From positions 620,001 through 684,000 of the forward strand of contig NZ_CP139137.1 of NCBI RefSeq assembly GCF_034047335.1: 64,000 bases of DNA. The letters run 5' to 3'. Positions 12,480-22,102 of the stretch are shown piece by piece. The position numbers were made by a program, and so were the translations under genes. This stretch comes from Chryseobacterium sp. JJR-5R. Its GTDB lineage: Bacteria; Bacteroidota; Bacteroidia; Flavobacteriales; Weeksellaceae. The notes beneath the pieces were generated by a model that was given only the letters and a program-made list of their open reading frames with translations, was not told the origin of the DNA and searched no databases. Position 1 is the first letter of the stretch; every line of letters begins with the position of its first letter.

Positions 12480-13358
12480 ATGCACAAATTGGCTCTTTTC
12501 AGGTTGCATTTAATTGTATTTTTATGGGGATTTACGGCAATTCTGGGAAAGCTTATTCAGGCCAATGCTCAGATCCTGGTATTTTACAGGATGCTTTTTG
12601 CTGCCATCTTCCTGTACATCTATATCAGAATCTTCAAAAAAGAGAGCATTAAGGTTTCAAAAAAGATTTTCTTTCAGCTCGCCGCAATCGGTTTTTCAAT
12701 GGCCTTTCACTGGTACTGTTTCTTTCATTCCATTAAAGTTTCCAATGTATCTATTGCCTTAAGCTGCCTTTCTCTGTCCACCCTGTTTGCAGCGATTATG
12801 GAGCCTGTTATTTTTAAGCGCAGAATCGATATTTCTGAAGTGGTCATGGGCGTGGTTATTGTGGCATGCATCCTGTTGATTTTTAAAACGGAGTTCAGGT
12901 TTAAGGAAGGCATTATGTATGGCGTTCTTTGTGCTGTGTTCGGGACTATATTTTCTGTTTTCAACGGAAAGATGTTTGGGAAAACAAGTTCAGGCAACAT
13001 TATTTTTTATGAAATCTTCTCCGGATGGTTTATTTTGGCGGTTATTTATCTGTTCAGCGGGCAAATTTTTCATATGGATGAAATAAGTTACCGTGATATT
13101 GCGTTAATAGTGGTGTTAGCCAGTGTTTTTACAGCTTTCCCGATGCTGGAATCGGTGAATCTGATGAAATACATTTCACCCTTCACATTAATTTTAACAG
13201 TTAATTTAGAACCGGTTTACGGAATTATACTAGCTTTTTTTATCTTTGGGGAATCAGAACATATGAGCCCGGTTTTTTACGGTGCTTCAGGCGTTATGAT
13301 ACTGGCTATCATTGTCAACGGATTTATAAAAGCTAAGAAACAAAAAACTTTAAATTAA
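12480..13358 (+). CDS. EamA/DMT-family transporter
   Basis: About 292 residues and ten predicted transmembrane helices in two EamA repeats. The first repeat contains the family motif FLWGFTAILGKLI..FYRM, and the second ends around FTLILTVNLEPVYGIILAF with the conserved Glu-Pro. Such drug/metabolite transporters export or import amino acids, nucleosides or other small metabolites; the substrate here is unknown. The ATG at 12480 was chosen because a promoter -7 box covers the upstream TTG. The gene precedes the PorV/PorQ-like gene by 12 bases, probably one transcript. Confidence 0.88.
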   Translation: MHKLALFRLHLIVFLWGFTAILGKLIQANAQILVFYRMLFAAIFLYIYIRIFKKESIKVSKKIFFQLAAIGFSMAFHWYCFFHSIKVSNVSIALSCLSLSTLFAAIMEPVIFKRRIDISEVVMGVVIVACILLIFKTEFRFKEGIMYGVLCAVFGTIFSVFNGKMFGKTSSGNIIFYEIFSGWFILAVIYLFSGQIFHMDEISYRDIALIVVLASVFTAFPMLESVNLMKYISPFTLILTVNLEPVYGIILAFFIFGESEHMSPVFYGASGVMILAIIVNGFIKAKKQKTLN

Positions 13359-13370
13359 GCATCAACCTAT

Positions 13371-14453
13371 ATGATGAAAAAATATCTTTTACTCGTATTT
13401 TCCCTTGCATTCGGGATGTCACAATCTCAGATCATCAGAAAATACTCCAATGAATTCCTGAATATCGGGGCAGGCGCCAGGGGCCTGGCCATGGGAGGCG
13501 CTGTAATCTCCAATCAGGACGATGTATATTCCCCGATGTGGAACCCGGCAGGGCTGATGTCTGTTGAAAGAGACTGGCAGGGAGCGGCAATGCATGCCGA
13601 ATATTTCGAATCGATTGCAAAGTATGACTACCTGGCTTATGCAAAAGTTCTGGAAACAGGGGTTTTCGGGGTTTCCGTGGTCAGGCTGGGCGTTGATAAT
13701 ATCTTAAATACCACCCAGCTGATCGACACGGAAGGAAATATCGATTATGATAAAATTACCAGATTTTCCCAGTCTGACTACGCGGCAATATTGTCTTATG
13801 CATTTAATCCCGGCGGAAACACGAAACTGGACGTGGGGATCAATGCTAAGATCGTTTACAGAAATGTAGGGAAGTTTGCGAACGGATACGGTTTCGGTTT
13901 TGATATAGGAGCGATCTACAAGATGGATAACGGCTGGAAAGTAGGAGGGATGCTGAGAGATGCTACCACCACAGTGAATTTCTGGAGCGTAAATCAGAAG
14001 GAACTCTCCACAGTTGTAAACGGCGAAGAATTTAACCCTGCGCCTAAAGATAAAATGGAACTGACCATGCCGAAGCTGAATGCGGGGGTAAGCAAAATAT
14101 TTGATATTAACAGCAGTGTTTATGTTTTACCTGAAGCCGGTATCAATGTGGATTTTGCTAAAACGGCGGCCCTTCTTTCAACTGATTTTGCCAGTATTAC
14201 GCCGTATGCCGGTGCTGAACTGGGATACCAGAAAATGATTTTTGTAAGGTTAGGGGTAAATCGCTTCCAGTCGATTACCGATATTGAAGATCTCAGCAGA
14301 AAAGTATCTTTCCAGCCAAGTGCGGGGATCGGGATCAAGTATAGGGGACTTACCCTGGATTATGCGATTACCAATTCCGGGATCGGTGGATCAAACTTCT
14401 ATTCCAATTTCTTTTCCCTGAAACTGGATATGGGACAATTCAGAAACGATTAA
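13371..14453 (+). CDS. PorV/PorQ-family outer-membrane protein (PorV2-like)
   Basis: 360 residues with a signal peptide (MMKKYLLLVFSLAFGMSQSQ) and a predicted 14-strand FadL-like barrel. The N-terminal GAGARGLAMGGAV...WNPAGL is the hallmark of PorV/PorQ proteins, which work with the type IX secretion system; PorV carries cargo to the attachment complex. The usual PorV motif DARAGGMGE is replaced here by GAGARGLAMGG, so this is more likely the paralogue often called PorV2 than PorV itself. It follows the EamA gene closely and is followed by a secreted protein gene after 14 bases. Confidence 0.82.
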   Translation: MMKKYLLLVFSLAFGMSQSQIIRKYSNEFLNIGAGARGLAMGGAVISNQDDVYSPMWNPAGLMSVERDWQGAAMHAEYFESIAKYDYLAYAKVLETGVFGVSVVRLGVDNILNTTQLIDTEGNIDYDKITRFSQSDYAAILSYAFNPGGNTKLDVGINAKIVYRNVGKFANGYGFGFDIGAIYKMDNGWKVGGMLRDATTTVNFWSVNQKELSTVVNGEEFNPAPKDKMELTMPKLNAGVSKIFDINSSVYVLPEAGINVDFAKTAALLSTDFASITPYAGAELGYQKMIFVRLGVNRFQSITDIEDLSRKVSFQPSAGIGIKYRGLTLDYAITNSGIGGSNFYSNFFSLKLDMGQFRND

Positions 14454-14467
14454 ATTAATTTCATTCA

Positions 14468-15220
14468 ATGAAAAAGATTTCACTTATTATAGCAACGGCC
14501 TGTTCAATGGCTGCTTTCGGGCAAAAGGTTTCAGATTATAAATATATTTCACTTCCTTCTAAATTTACAACATTTAAAGAAGATTTCGGTTTAGCAGAGC
14601 TGCTGACCAAAACATTAAGAGGAAAGAATTACACCGTTATTCCGGCAGATAAGCTGCAGTGGCCTTCAGAGGCAAAAGATAACCCATGCAGTGTTGCAGA
14701 AGCGGATATTATCAATGACAGCGGTTTTCTGCGCAATAAAGTATTGGTTCAGTTTAAAGACTGTAATGACAAGGTGATTACATCGGTTAAAGGCGCATCA
14801 AATATCAAGGATTATAAAGAAGGCTATCAGGATGCCCTGAAACAGACCTATGTTTCTATTTCACCTGCCAGTCCGGTAGCGCAGGCACAGCAGCCAGTCC
14901 GTGTACAGGAACCCGTAGCAACAGTATCAGAGATACCTTCCGGAACCAATACAGTCACAGCGGATACCGGAGCTGTGAAATTCAGCAACGGGAAAACCGA
15001 TTTCCAGAAAATACAGATCGATAACAGCCAGTTTATTTTGGTGGGTGCTGACAGTTCATCTCCTTTTGCCACATTTAAGGCGACCACAAAGAATGATACT
15101 TTCAGGGTAAAGCTGCAAAACGGCAGTGCTACCATGGGATATTATGAAAACGGGAATATTGTGATAGAAATGCCGCAGGCCAACGGGGAATATACCCGGG
15201 AAATATTTTTGAAGAAATAA
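14468..15220 (+). CDS. Secreted hypothetical protein
   Basis: 250 residues with a cleavable signal peptide (MKKISLIIATACSMAAFGQ). I do not recognise a named domain. The N-terminal half is a compact alpha/beta segment with two Cys (NPCSV and KDCND) that could form a disulfide. The middle (about 135-165) is Ala/Pro/Gln/Val-rich and likely a linker, and the C-terminal 80 residues are beta-rich (FILVGADSS, MGYYENGNIVIEM). Its position 14 bases after the PorV/PorQ-like gene suggests a shared envelope role. A terminator shared with uvrC follows. Confidence 0.75.
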   Translation: MKKISLIIATACSMAAFGQKVSDYKYISLPSKFTTFKEDFGLAELLTKTLRGKNYTVIPADKLQWPSEAKDNPCSVAEADIINDSGFLRNKVLVQFKDCNDKVITSVKGASNIKDYKEGYQDALKQTYVSISPASPVAQAQQPVRVQEPVATVSEIPSGTNTVTADTGAVKFSNGKTDFQKIQIDNSQFILVGADSSSPFATFKATTKNDTFRVKLQNGSATMGYYENGNIVIEMPQANGEYTREIFLKK

Positions 15221-15244
15221 TTTATCTATAAGTTAAATAAAATG

Positions 15245-15274
15245 AAAAAGGTTGGAAATTTTCCAACCTTTTTT
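15245..15274. terminator. Bidirectional terminator between 14468 gene and uvrC
   Basis: AAAAGGTTGGAA / TTCCAACCTTTT with A and T runs on both sides; it serves both converging genes. Confidence 0.85.
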
Positions 15275-17068
15275 CTATGCATTATTAAAAAAATCATAAA
15301 CGACCTTCGCTTTGTTTTTCCCGAGAATTTCTTCCAGGGTTTCAAGACTGGATTCTTTAACTCTTTTTACCGATTTTAACCTGGACAAAAGCATTTCAAT
15401 GGTTTTGTCGCCTACACCGGGAATGCCTTCCAGTTCAGATTTTATCGTTGAATTGGATCTACGCGTCCTGTGATGCTTTACCCCGAAGCGGTGGGCTTCA
15501 TCCCTTACCCGCTGTAAAATTTTCAGCGTTTCGGATTTTTTATCCAGATACAGGGGAATCGGATCTTCCGGAAAGAAGATTTCTTCCAGCCTTTTGGCAA
15601 TCCCCACAATCGTAATCTTTCCATACAGTCCCAGTAAGCGTAAACTTTTCACGGCAGAAGACAACTGTCCCTTTCCTCCGTCAATCAGGATCAGCTGCGG
15701 CAGGCTGTCCCCTTCTTCCAGTAATCTTTTGTACCGGCGGTAAATAACTTCCTCCATGGTGGCAAAGTCATTCGGGCCTTCCACCGTTTTGGGATGAAAG
15801 ATCCTGTAGTCGGCTTTGCTTGGTTTTCCGTCTTTAAAAACCACACAGGCGGAAACCGGGTTGGTTCCCTGGATATTCGAGTTATCGAAGCCTTCAATAT
15901 GCCTGGGTTCAACGGGCATCCTGAGCAGTTTCTGCATTTCTGCCATGATCCGGGTGGTATGCCTCTCAGGATCAATGATCTGAACCTGCTTCAATTTTTC
16001 CAGGCGGTATTCCCTGGCATTTTTTTCAGAAAGCTCCACAATCCGTTTTTTGTCGCCTACTTTAGGAACAATCAGTTTCACATTCGGGATTTCGATCGGC
16101 AGATGGAAGGGAAGCAGGACTTCTTTTGAATCCGAATCAAATTTCTGCCGGATTTCAATCAGGGCTTCCTCCATAATATCCTCATCACTTTCTTCAAGGA
16201 TCTTCTTGATTTCAGTGGTAAAGCTCTGTATGATATTTCCGTTTCTGATTTTAAAGAAATTCACATAGGCGGCCGTTTCATCACTTGTCATCCCGAAAAC
16301 ATCCACATCATCGATATTCGGGTTCACTACGGTATTCCTGGATTGGTAATCATCAAGGATATCAAGCCGTTCTTTGATGATCTGGGCATCTTCAAACCGG
16401 AGGCCGGAAGCATAGGCCGTCATTCGATCAATCAGGTACTCTTTTGCTTTCCGGAAGTCTCCTTTGATAATACCGCGGATCGCGTCAATCTTTTCATCAT
16501 ACTCCGCTTTGCTTTCCAGGGCTTCGCAGGGCCCGTTGCAGTTTTTGATATGGTATTCCAGGCAGACTTTATATTTTCCTTCCTCTATTTTGGCAGGTGC
16601 CAGATTAAGATTGCAGGTCCTGAGTTTATAAATATGTTTGATGGTATCCAGTAAAATTTTTGCCGGGCGTACTTTCGCATATGGCCCGTAATATTCAGAG
16701 CCGTCCCGGATTTTGGTTCTGGTCAGGAAAATCCTGGGGAATTCTTCATTCTTAATGCAGATCCACGGGTATGTTTTGTCATCTTTCAGCATGACATTGT
16801 AGAAAGGCTGATGCTCTTTGATCAGGTTGTTTTCCAGTAAAAGGGCATCATACTCGCTGTTAACGATGGTTGTTTCCAGCCGCTGGATTTTTCCTACCAT
16901 AATTCTTGTCCGGTATCCGGGAAGGTTTTTATTGAAATAGGAAAGCACCCTTTTCTTCAGATTTTTTGCCTTTCCCACATACAGAAGCTGATCATTTTTA
17001 TCATAATAACGATAAACGCCGGGTTCAGAGGGTAAAGTTTTAAGCTGTAATTCTAAAGAAGGATTCAT
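15275..17068 (-). CDS. uvrC: Excinuclease ABC subunit C
   Basis: 597 residues, normal length. UvrC makes both incisions in nucleotide excision repair after recruitment by UvrB to damaged DNA. Domain order is GIY-YIG nuclease (about 12-95; GVYRYY and LLYVGKAKNLKKR), Cys cluster (about 150-185), UVR/UvrB-binding segment (about 205-240), the EndoV/RNase H-like nuclease (about 370-530; FDNSNIQG and LILIDGGKGQL) and a helix-hairpin-helix end (LEGIPGVGDKTIEMLL). All catalytic motifs are visible. It is a single gene, with no uvrA or uvrB nearby. Confidence 0.97.
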   Translation of the reverse strand: MNPSLELQLKTLPSEPGVYRYYDKNDQLLYVGKAKNLKKRVLSYFNKNLPGYRTRIMVGKIQRLETTIVNSEYDALLLENNLIKEHQPFYNVMLKDDKTYPWICIKNEEFPRIFLTRTKIRDGSEYYGPYAKVRPAKILLDTIKHIYKLRTCNLNLAPAKIEEGKYKVCLEYHIKNCNGPCEALESKAEYDEKIDAIRGIIKGDFRKAKEYLIDRMTAYASGLRFEDAQIIKERLDILDDYQSRNTVVNPNIDDVDVFGMTSDETAAYVNFFKIRNGNIIQSFTTEIKKILEESDEDIMEEALIEIRQKFDSDSKEVLLPFHLPIEIPNVKLIVPKVGDKKRIVELSEKNAREYRLEKLKQVQIIDPERHTTRIMAEMQKLLRMPVEPRHIEGFDNSNIQGTNPVSACVVFKDGKPSKADYRIFHPKTVEGPNDFATMEEVIYRRYKRLLEEGDSLPQLILIDGGKGQLSSAVKSLRLLGLYGKITIVGIAKRLEEIFFPEDPIPLYLDKKSETLKILQRVRDEAHRFGVKHHRTRRSNSTIKSELEGIPGVGDKTIEMLLSRLKSVKRVKESSLETLEEILGKNKAKVVYDFFNNA

Positions 17069-17333
17069 ATAACAAAATTACATAATTTAAAAGCAAGAAA
17101 AAAGCCACAGAATCCCTGTGCACTTACAATTTATGTTAAATTAAAATTTATCTCCGGCCCATATCAGTATATTGAGATACCAAGAAGCTGAAATAATCCC
17201 ATTCCACAGAGTTTTTAGGATATTTCGGCAGGAAAATATAAATTAATCAGTTTATTTAGGGAAAAAATAAGTACTGAAAATTAGTTTTTCCCAGTTATCA
17301 CTAAATGCTTAATTTTAAGACAAAATTTAGAGC

Positions 17334-18821
17334 ATGATATACGGTGTAGATGTTTTCAGTTTCCATGATGTATTGGAGATCTGTAAAGACCCAAACAAAG
17401 CGAAGCTGAACAAAACGGCAAAAGAGCAGATCTTAAACTCCCAGAAAAATGTGCAGCAGATTGTGGAGTCAGACCGTTGTGTGTATGGGATCAATACAGG
17501 TTTCGGGCCGCTTTGCGATACTAAGATTTCGGCAGATGAAACGGAGCTTTTGCAGTACAATTTAATTATTTCCCATGCCGTAGGCGTAGGGAAGCCCATT
17601 GATAAGGAACTTTCAAAGGTCATGATGATTGCCAAGGTACATGCCCTGTCCAAGGGGTTTTCAGGGGTATCGCTGGAAGTAATCGAACGGCTGATCGTGA
17701 TGCTGGAAAAAGATATTATTCCTGCAGTTCCGGAACAGGGTTCCGTGGGGGCTTCGGGAGATCTGGCTCCACTGGCTCACCTGGTTTTACCGCTCTTGGG
17801 ATTGGGAAAAGTATGGGTAGGAAATGAGATTTTCAAAACGGAGGAAATTTTAGAGAAAAACGGTCTTGAACCTTTGGTTTTAGGTCCGAAAGAAGGGTTG
17901 GGATTAATTAACGGCACCCAGTTTATCCTTGCCCATGCCATTAAAGGCCTGGAAAAGTTTGAATATCTGCTGGACCTTGCAGATATGACGGCGGCAATGA
18001 GCATTGAAGCGTACAGAGGCTCAGCCAGCCCGTTCAGAAAAGAGCTCCATGAGATCAGGCCTTTTGAAGGAAGCCGGAAAGTGGCGGCAAGAATGCTGAA
18101 GTTCTTAAAAAATTCTGAAAACTTAAAATCCCATGAATACTGCGACAGGGTTCAGGACCCTTATTCCATGCGTTGCGTTCCGCAGGTGCACGGTGCCAGC
18201 AGGAATGCCTTTGAACATTTAAAAATCATGGCCGAAACGGAGCTGAATTCCGTAACGGATAACCCAATTGTATTAAGTGCCGAGGAATCAATTTCAGGAG
18301 GGAACTTCCACGGGCAGCTGATGGCCATGCCACTGGATTATGCGACATTGGCAGCGGCTGAACTGGGAAACATTTCAGACCGCAGGAGTTATCTGTTACT
18401 GGAAGGAAAATACGGTTTACCAAGACTGTTAACGGAAAGTTCAGGACTGAACTCCGGGTTTATGATTCCGCAGTATACGTCTGCAGCATTGGTAACGGAA
18501 AATAAAACCCTGTGCTTTCCGGCTTCCGCAGATTCGATCCCGACAAGTTTAGGACAGGAAGACCACGTATCCATGGGCAGCATTTCCGGAAGGAAATTCA
18601 ATCAGGTCCTTGGGAATCTGGTAAATATCCTGGCTGTTGAACTGATGTTTGCGGCTCAGGGCCTTGAATTCAGGAGACCTGCCACCTGTTCAAAACTCAT
18701 TGAGGAAAACTTTGCCGTTATCCGTTCCCGGGTTGCCAAGCTTGAAGATGACCGCCTGATCGGCGAAGACATGCTGGCCATTGCAGAATTGATTAATGAG
18801 AGACAGTTTATCGTAAACTAA
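17334..18821 (+). CDS. hutH: Histidine ammonia-lyase
   Basis: 495 residues. It deaminates L-histidine to urocanate, the first step of histidine degradation in the cytoplasm. The Ala140-Ser141-Gly142 triad in GSVGASGDLAPLAH forms the MIO cofactor. Tyr in YGINTGFG and the QEDHVSMG segment are also present, as in the aromatic ammonia-lyase family. The other hut genes are not in this window, so pathway context is missing; a tyrosine ammonia-lyase-like activity cannot be fully excluded. The gene is transcribed alone and followed by a strong terminator. Confidence 0.93.
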   Translation: MIYGVDVFSFHDVLEICKDPNKAKLNKTAKEQILNSQKNVQQIVESDRCVYGINTGFGPLCDTKISADETELLQYNLIISHAVGVGKPIDKELSKVMMIAKVHALSKGFSGVSLEVIERLIVMLEKDIIPAVPEQGSVGASGDLAPLAHLVLPLLGLGKVWVGNEIFKTEEILEKNGLEPLVLGPKEGLGLINGTQFILAHAIKGLEKFEYLLDLADMTAAMSIEAYRGSASPFRKELHEIRPFEGSRKVAARMLKFLKNSENLKSHEYCDRVQDPYSMRCVPQVHGASRNAFEHLKIMAETELNSVTDNPIVLSAEESISGGNFHGQLMAMPLDYATLAAAELGNISDRRSYLLLEGKYGLPRLLTESSGLNSGFMIPQYTSAALVTENKTLCFPASADSIPTSLGQEDHVSMGSISGRKFNQVLGNLVNILAVELMFAAQGLEFRRPATCSKLIEENFAVIRSRVAKLEDDRLIGEDMLAIAELINERQFIVN

Positions 18822-18852
18822 ATTAATAATTTATTGTACTGGATATATTTAT

Positions 18853-18878
18853 AAAACGGACTTCTGTCCGTTTTTTTA
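18853..18878 (+). terminator. Terminator of hutH
   Basis: ACGGAC-TTCT-GTCCGT stem-loop followed by seven T, 32 bases after the hutH stop. Confidence 0.9.
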
Positions 18879-19037
18879 TTTTATAACTGATTGAGCAGAT
18901 TCAGCCGAAAATTTTTATGCAATATTTGATTTTCTACTGTTTGGTATTTCTGGCATAACAAATTAAAGATAATTTGCATTTCATGTATCAGTAGTTCAGG
19001 GTAAAGTGATATATTAGAGTGATCCAAATTAAAGTAT

Positions 19038-20534
19038 ATGAAAAGAAATGTGTTTTACCTACTCATGCTGTTTTCAGTTTTTACGGCATGTAACAGAGAC
19101 GATCTTCAAAGCATTGCAGACTCCCTTGAAGTTGTACAGAAAGATCCTTTGACGGCAAAAGAGATCAATGAAAAAATCAATGAAACCATCAGAACCAAAG
19201 GAAGGTTCTCATGGAATGCCTCTTCCGACCATTTTGTATGGAGTGCCGTTTTCCAGGGAAATAAAGTAGCTTCCATCGGATTCGGATCTTCTTTTGACAG
19301 AAGCCTGAGCCCTGATCATGATGCCGTTGAACAGGAAATTTTAGACCTGATTAAAAAATATGAAGTAAAAACCGACCGCATTCTGCTGTCTTCAGATCCG
19401 TATCTGAATCAGATGGATGTAGCCATTGAAAAACAGGAAACCGTTATTGCCCTCCGTAAAATGAAGAATATCCGGTATGTTGAACCTGCAGATTACCGTT
19501 ATTTTGAAAATGAAAGGAAATTCGGAGGAACGGCAAAATCCGGCAGTTCATCATCGGGATGTGGTTTGGAATCAACGGCTTTAAATGCGGCAGATTATAC
19601 AACTGTAGCCCCGAATGCGAAAGCACCGTGGTCTTTCTCAAAACATAATATCATAAGCGCTTGGAGCTATAGTAGCGGTGCAGGAATCACCATCGGGGTT
19701 ATCGACAGCGGAATCTCCCCGGAACAGACTTTACTGGGAAGCAGTTTCAATAACGGGCTTTCATCCGGAAGGACCGTTACCAAAAACGGTGTTTATGTAG
19801 ATTCGGTATGGCCCTGGAGCAGCGGGTACGACGGTCCGAATGACCAGTGCGGGCACGGAACAAGCATGGCTTCTGCTGCCACTGCGCCAAGAAATAATAT
19901 GGGGCAGCCGGTGGGCGTGGCTTACAACGCAAGCCTTGTAACCTATAGGGCAGCTTCAAATGTAGTATTGGATGGATATCACGAACAAAACGGAGTGAAA
20001 ACCGCTTTCACGGAATTGGGGAATAACACCAAAGTTAAAATTATCTCAATGTCCATGGGGCACATTTTCTCAGTCGGCAAAATTGAAGACGGTGTAAAAT
20101 ATGCCTATTCCAAAGGCAAGCTGATTTTCTGCGCAGGCGGTACTTCCACAAGCTTCACTAATTTTGCCGGCGTGATTTTTCCGGCGTGGATGCCTGAAGC
20201 CCAGGCTGTAACCGGAGTAAAAGAAAATACCTCCAACCAGAAATGCGACGTCTGTCATTCGGGATCTGAAATTGATTTCACGTATCAGATGGAAAGGGCG
20301 TCAGGAAGCAGCATCCCGGTACTGAGCTATTATAACGGGCAGACAGATTACGTTGGCGGCTCCTCTGTGGCTACGGCTTCTACTGCAGGAATTGCAGCCC
20401 TGGTCTGGTCTAAAAACCCGTCATGGACACGCGATCAGGTATTGAATAAAATGAGGCAGGCTTCAACGTATTATCCCAATCCGAATTCAGATTACGGTTA
20501 CGGAAATATCAATGTCCTGCAGGCCGTTCAGTAA
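19038..20534 (+). CDS. S8-family (subtilisin-like) serine peptidase, lipoprotein
   Basis: 498 residues. A lipoprotein signal ends at Cys18 (VFTAC). Residues about 35-155 look like an inhibitor-type propeptide, and the protease domain follows. The catalytic triad is Asp223 (GVIDSG), His273 (GHGTSMA) and Ser443 (GGSSVATAS). At the usual oxyanion-hole Asn (AGN) the sequence reads CAGGT, so that Asn is absent. A CDVCH motif near 403-407 is also unusual. It is probably an extracytoplasmic, cell-anchored protease. There is no sorting domain at the C terminus, which ends just after the last catalytic-domain helix. Confidence 0.9.
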   Translation: MKRNVFYLLMLFSVFTACNRDDLQSIADSLEVVQKDPLTAKEINEKINETIRTKGRFSWNASSDHFVWSAVFQGNKVASIGFGSSFDRSLSPDHDAVEQEILDLIKKYEVKTDRILLSSDPYLNQMDVAIEKQETVIALRKMKNIRYVEPADYRYFENERKFGGTAKSGSSSSGCGLESTALNAADYTTVAPNAKAPWSFSKHNIISAWSYSSGAGITIGVIDSGISPEQTLLGSSFNNGLSSGRTVTKNGVYVDSVWPWSSGYDGPNDQCGHGTSMASAATAPRNNMGQPVGVAYNASLVTYRAASNVVLDGYHEQNGVKTAFTELGNNTKVKIISMSMGHIFSVGKIEDGVKYAYSKGKLIFCAGGTSTSFTNFAGVIFPAWMPEAQAVTGVKENTSNQKCDVCHSGSEIDFTYQMERASGSSIPVLSYYNGQTDYVGGSSVATASTAGIAALVWSKNPSWTRDQVLNKMRQASTYYPNPNSDYGYGNINVLQAVQ

Positions 20535-20560
20535 ATATGGCATAAAGTCGGAAGATTTCT

Positions 20561-21730
20561 TTAATCTCCCAGCTGATAATCCAAGGGAAGCATATTCTCA
20601 ATTTTATTTTTTGTGAAATCCCCTTCAGTCAGCAGCAGGTCCGTATGGGAAATACTTCCGTCTTTTGATACTTCGAAAGTTTCACCATCAGGATGAAGGA
20701 ATGAAGATAAAACGACCGGGTTTTTACTTTTTATGAATTCTTTCCCTTTAAGTTCATAATTATATTTCTTATAATTTACCTGAAGTATATCTTTAAAACT
20801 GAAAAGAACGCTGCTTCCTTCTCTTTTAACATAATCAGAATCCGGAATCATGGTCTTTATAATGGCCAGCGCATATGGGTTCTGGTTATTTTTTCTCCGG
20901 GAAATATCAAGCAGGTCTGCAGGAAGGTCAAATTTTCCCATCAGCTTTGCAGCATCCATGAAATCTTTTAACGTTTCCAATTCTTTTTCAGTCGGGTATT
21001 TCGGGTTGGGAACCCTTATGACATGGTTGACAATAAACTGGTCGGCAGAAACCGTATTGCCATGTATGCTTCTGAAGAAATGGAGCAGGCTCCCTTCATA
21101 GGCATTCATGCGGTTCAGTTTTATTTTAGGGTTGCTTTTTACTTCTTTAAAAAGGCTGGTCCCGGGACTGCTGACTATTTTAGAATTAAAATCAGCATAA
21201 AAATTCATCAGGTTGTATTCTATTTCATAGCCGAGGTTCTTGTTTTCAATCAGTAAGGTTTTGGGAGCCTTTACCTTCAGTGTGTTGTTCTTTTTATCAT
21301 AGGCGAACTTTAATGTCCTTTGATTTTTAATTCTTACATGCTCACGGTCCTGCCCGATAAACTGGTCCAGAAAATAACTGATAAAATTTCTGTAGGCTTC
21401 TTCCGTATAGGGAACAATCGTGACTTCTTCAATGTCATTGCTTTTCAGCAGTACCACTTTTAATACCCTGCCTGCAACTTCAGAAACAGGCTTGGTAAAA
21501 CTTTCATAATTTTCTTTCTGGAAGACAACATTGCCGGAATTTTTTGCAGCCAGTGGTAATGTGAAACTCCCGTCTTCCTTCGAAACGGTTCCGGTTCCGG
21601 TGCCGTCGATATAGATATTTACATCGCTGATTTTCTGTCCGGCATCATTGATTACGGTTCCCATGACAGCCTGAGCCAATGAAACATACAGCGGAAATAA
21701 AAATAAGAAAAGGAATACTGTTTTTTTCAT
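20561..21730 (-). CDS. Carboxypeptidase-like regulatory domain protein, secreted
   Basis: 389 residues from the ATG at 21730, which starts a good signal peptide (MKKTVFLFLFLFPLYVSLAQA). A longer frame from 21832 would put 34 residues ahead of that signal and is rejected. After the signal comes a CarboxypepD_reg-like beta domain (MGTVINDAGQKISDVNIYIDG...GSFTLP, about 22-100), common in Bacteroidetes surface and TonB-dependent proteins. The rest (100-389) is conserved-hypothetical in look, with no barrel or plug and no enzyme motif that I recognise. It stands opposite the S8 protease, tail to tail, with 26 bases between. Confidence 0.82.
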   Translation of the reverse strand: MKKTVFLFLFLFPLYVSLAQAVMGTVINDAGQKISDVNIYIDGTGTGTVSKEDGSFTLPLAAKNSGNVVFQKENYESFTKPVSEVAGRVLKVVLLKSNDIEEVTIVPYTEEAYRNFISYFLDQFIGQDREHVRIKNQRTLKFAYDKKNNTLKVKAPKTLLIENKNLGYEIEYNLMNFYADFNSKIVSSPGTSLFKEVKSNPKIKLNRMNAYEGSLLHFFRSIHGNTVSADQFIVNHVIRVPNPKYPTEKELETLKDFMDAAKLMGKFDLPADLLDISRRKNNQNPYALAIIKTMIPDSDYVKREGSSVLFSFKDILQVNYKKYNYELKGKEFIKSKNPVVLSSFLHPDGETFEVSKDGSISHTDLLLTEGDFTKNKIENMLPLDYQLGD

Positions 21731-22102
21731 GATCAGCAATATTACTAAATTTTTAGTGATAAAAATAATCGGTTTCAAATGAAAGCCATGTATTATATTA
21801 CTGTTTGGTAATGAGTAGGATATGGAGTGCAATATGATGGTATTATATTTAAATCACCGGTTAGGTACTTATACTGATTGTAAAAAATAAGTAGATGTAC
21901 GCTAAAATATATACGGGGGCCGCAGTAAATTTGTCATGTGATCACAACAATACATTTTGAAAGTAACCTCATTAATAATCAGTAACTGATTTTAAAACGG
22001 TCATTGTCATATGTAAAAAACTTTAACTGTGGAGGCCAGAAACCATTAAACGGGGCGTAATCCGAAAAGCCAGAAGAGTAGGAAACCCAAAAAATATTAA
22101 TC
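21731..22102. other. Intergenic region / leader of the cystatin-like gene
   Basis: No gene. The last 80 bases before 22103 (from GTGGAGGCCAGAAACC to GAGTAGGAAACCC) are more GC-rich than their surroundings and could be a structured 5' leader, but I match them to no riboswitch. No clear promoter box was found. Confidence 0.35.

Noticed and set aside
21990-22102. Possible riboswitch before the cystatin-like gene
   Set aside because: The GC-richer leader matches no class I know and shows no convincing terminator or anti-terminator; left as an unexplained leader.
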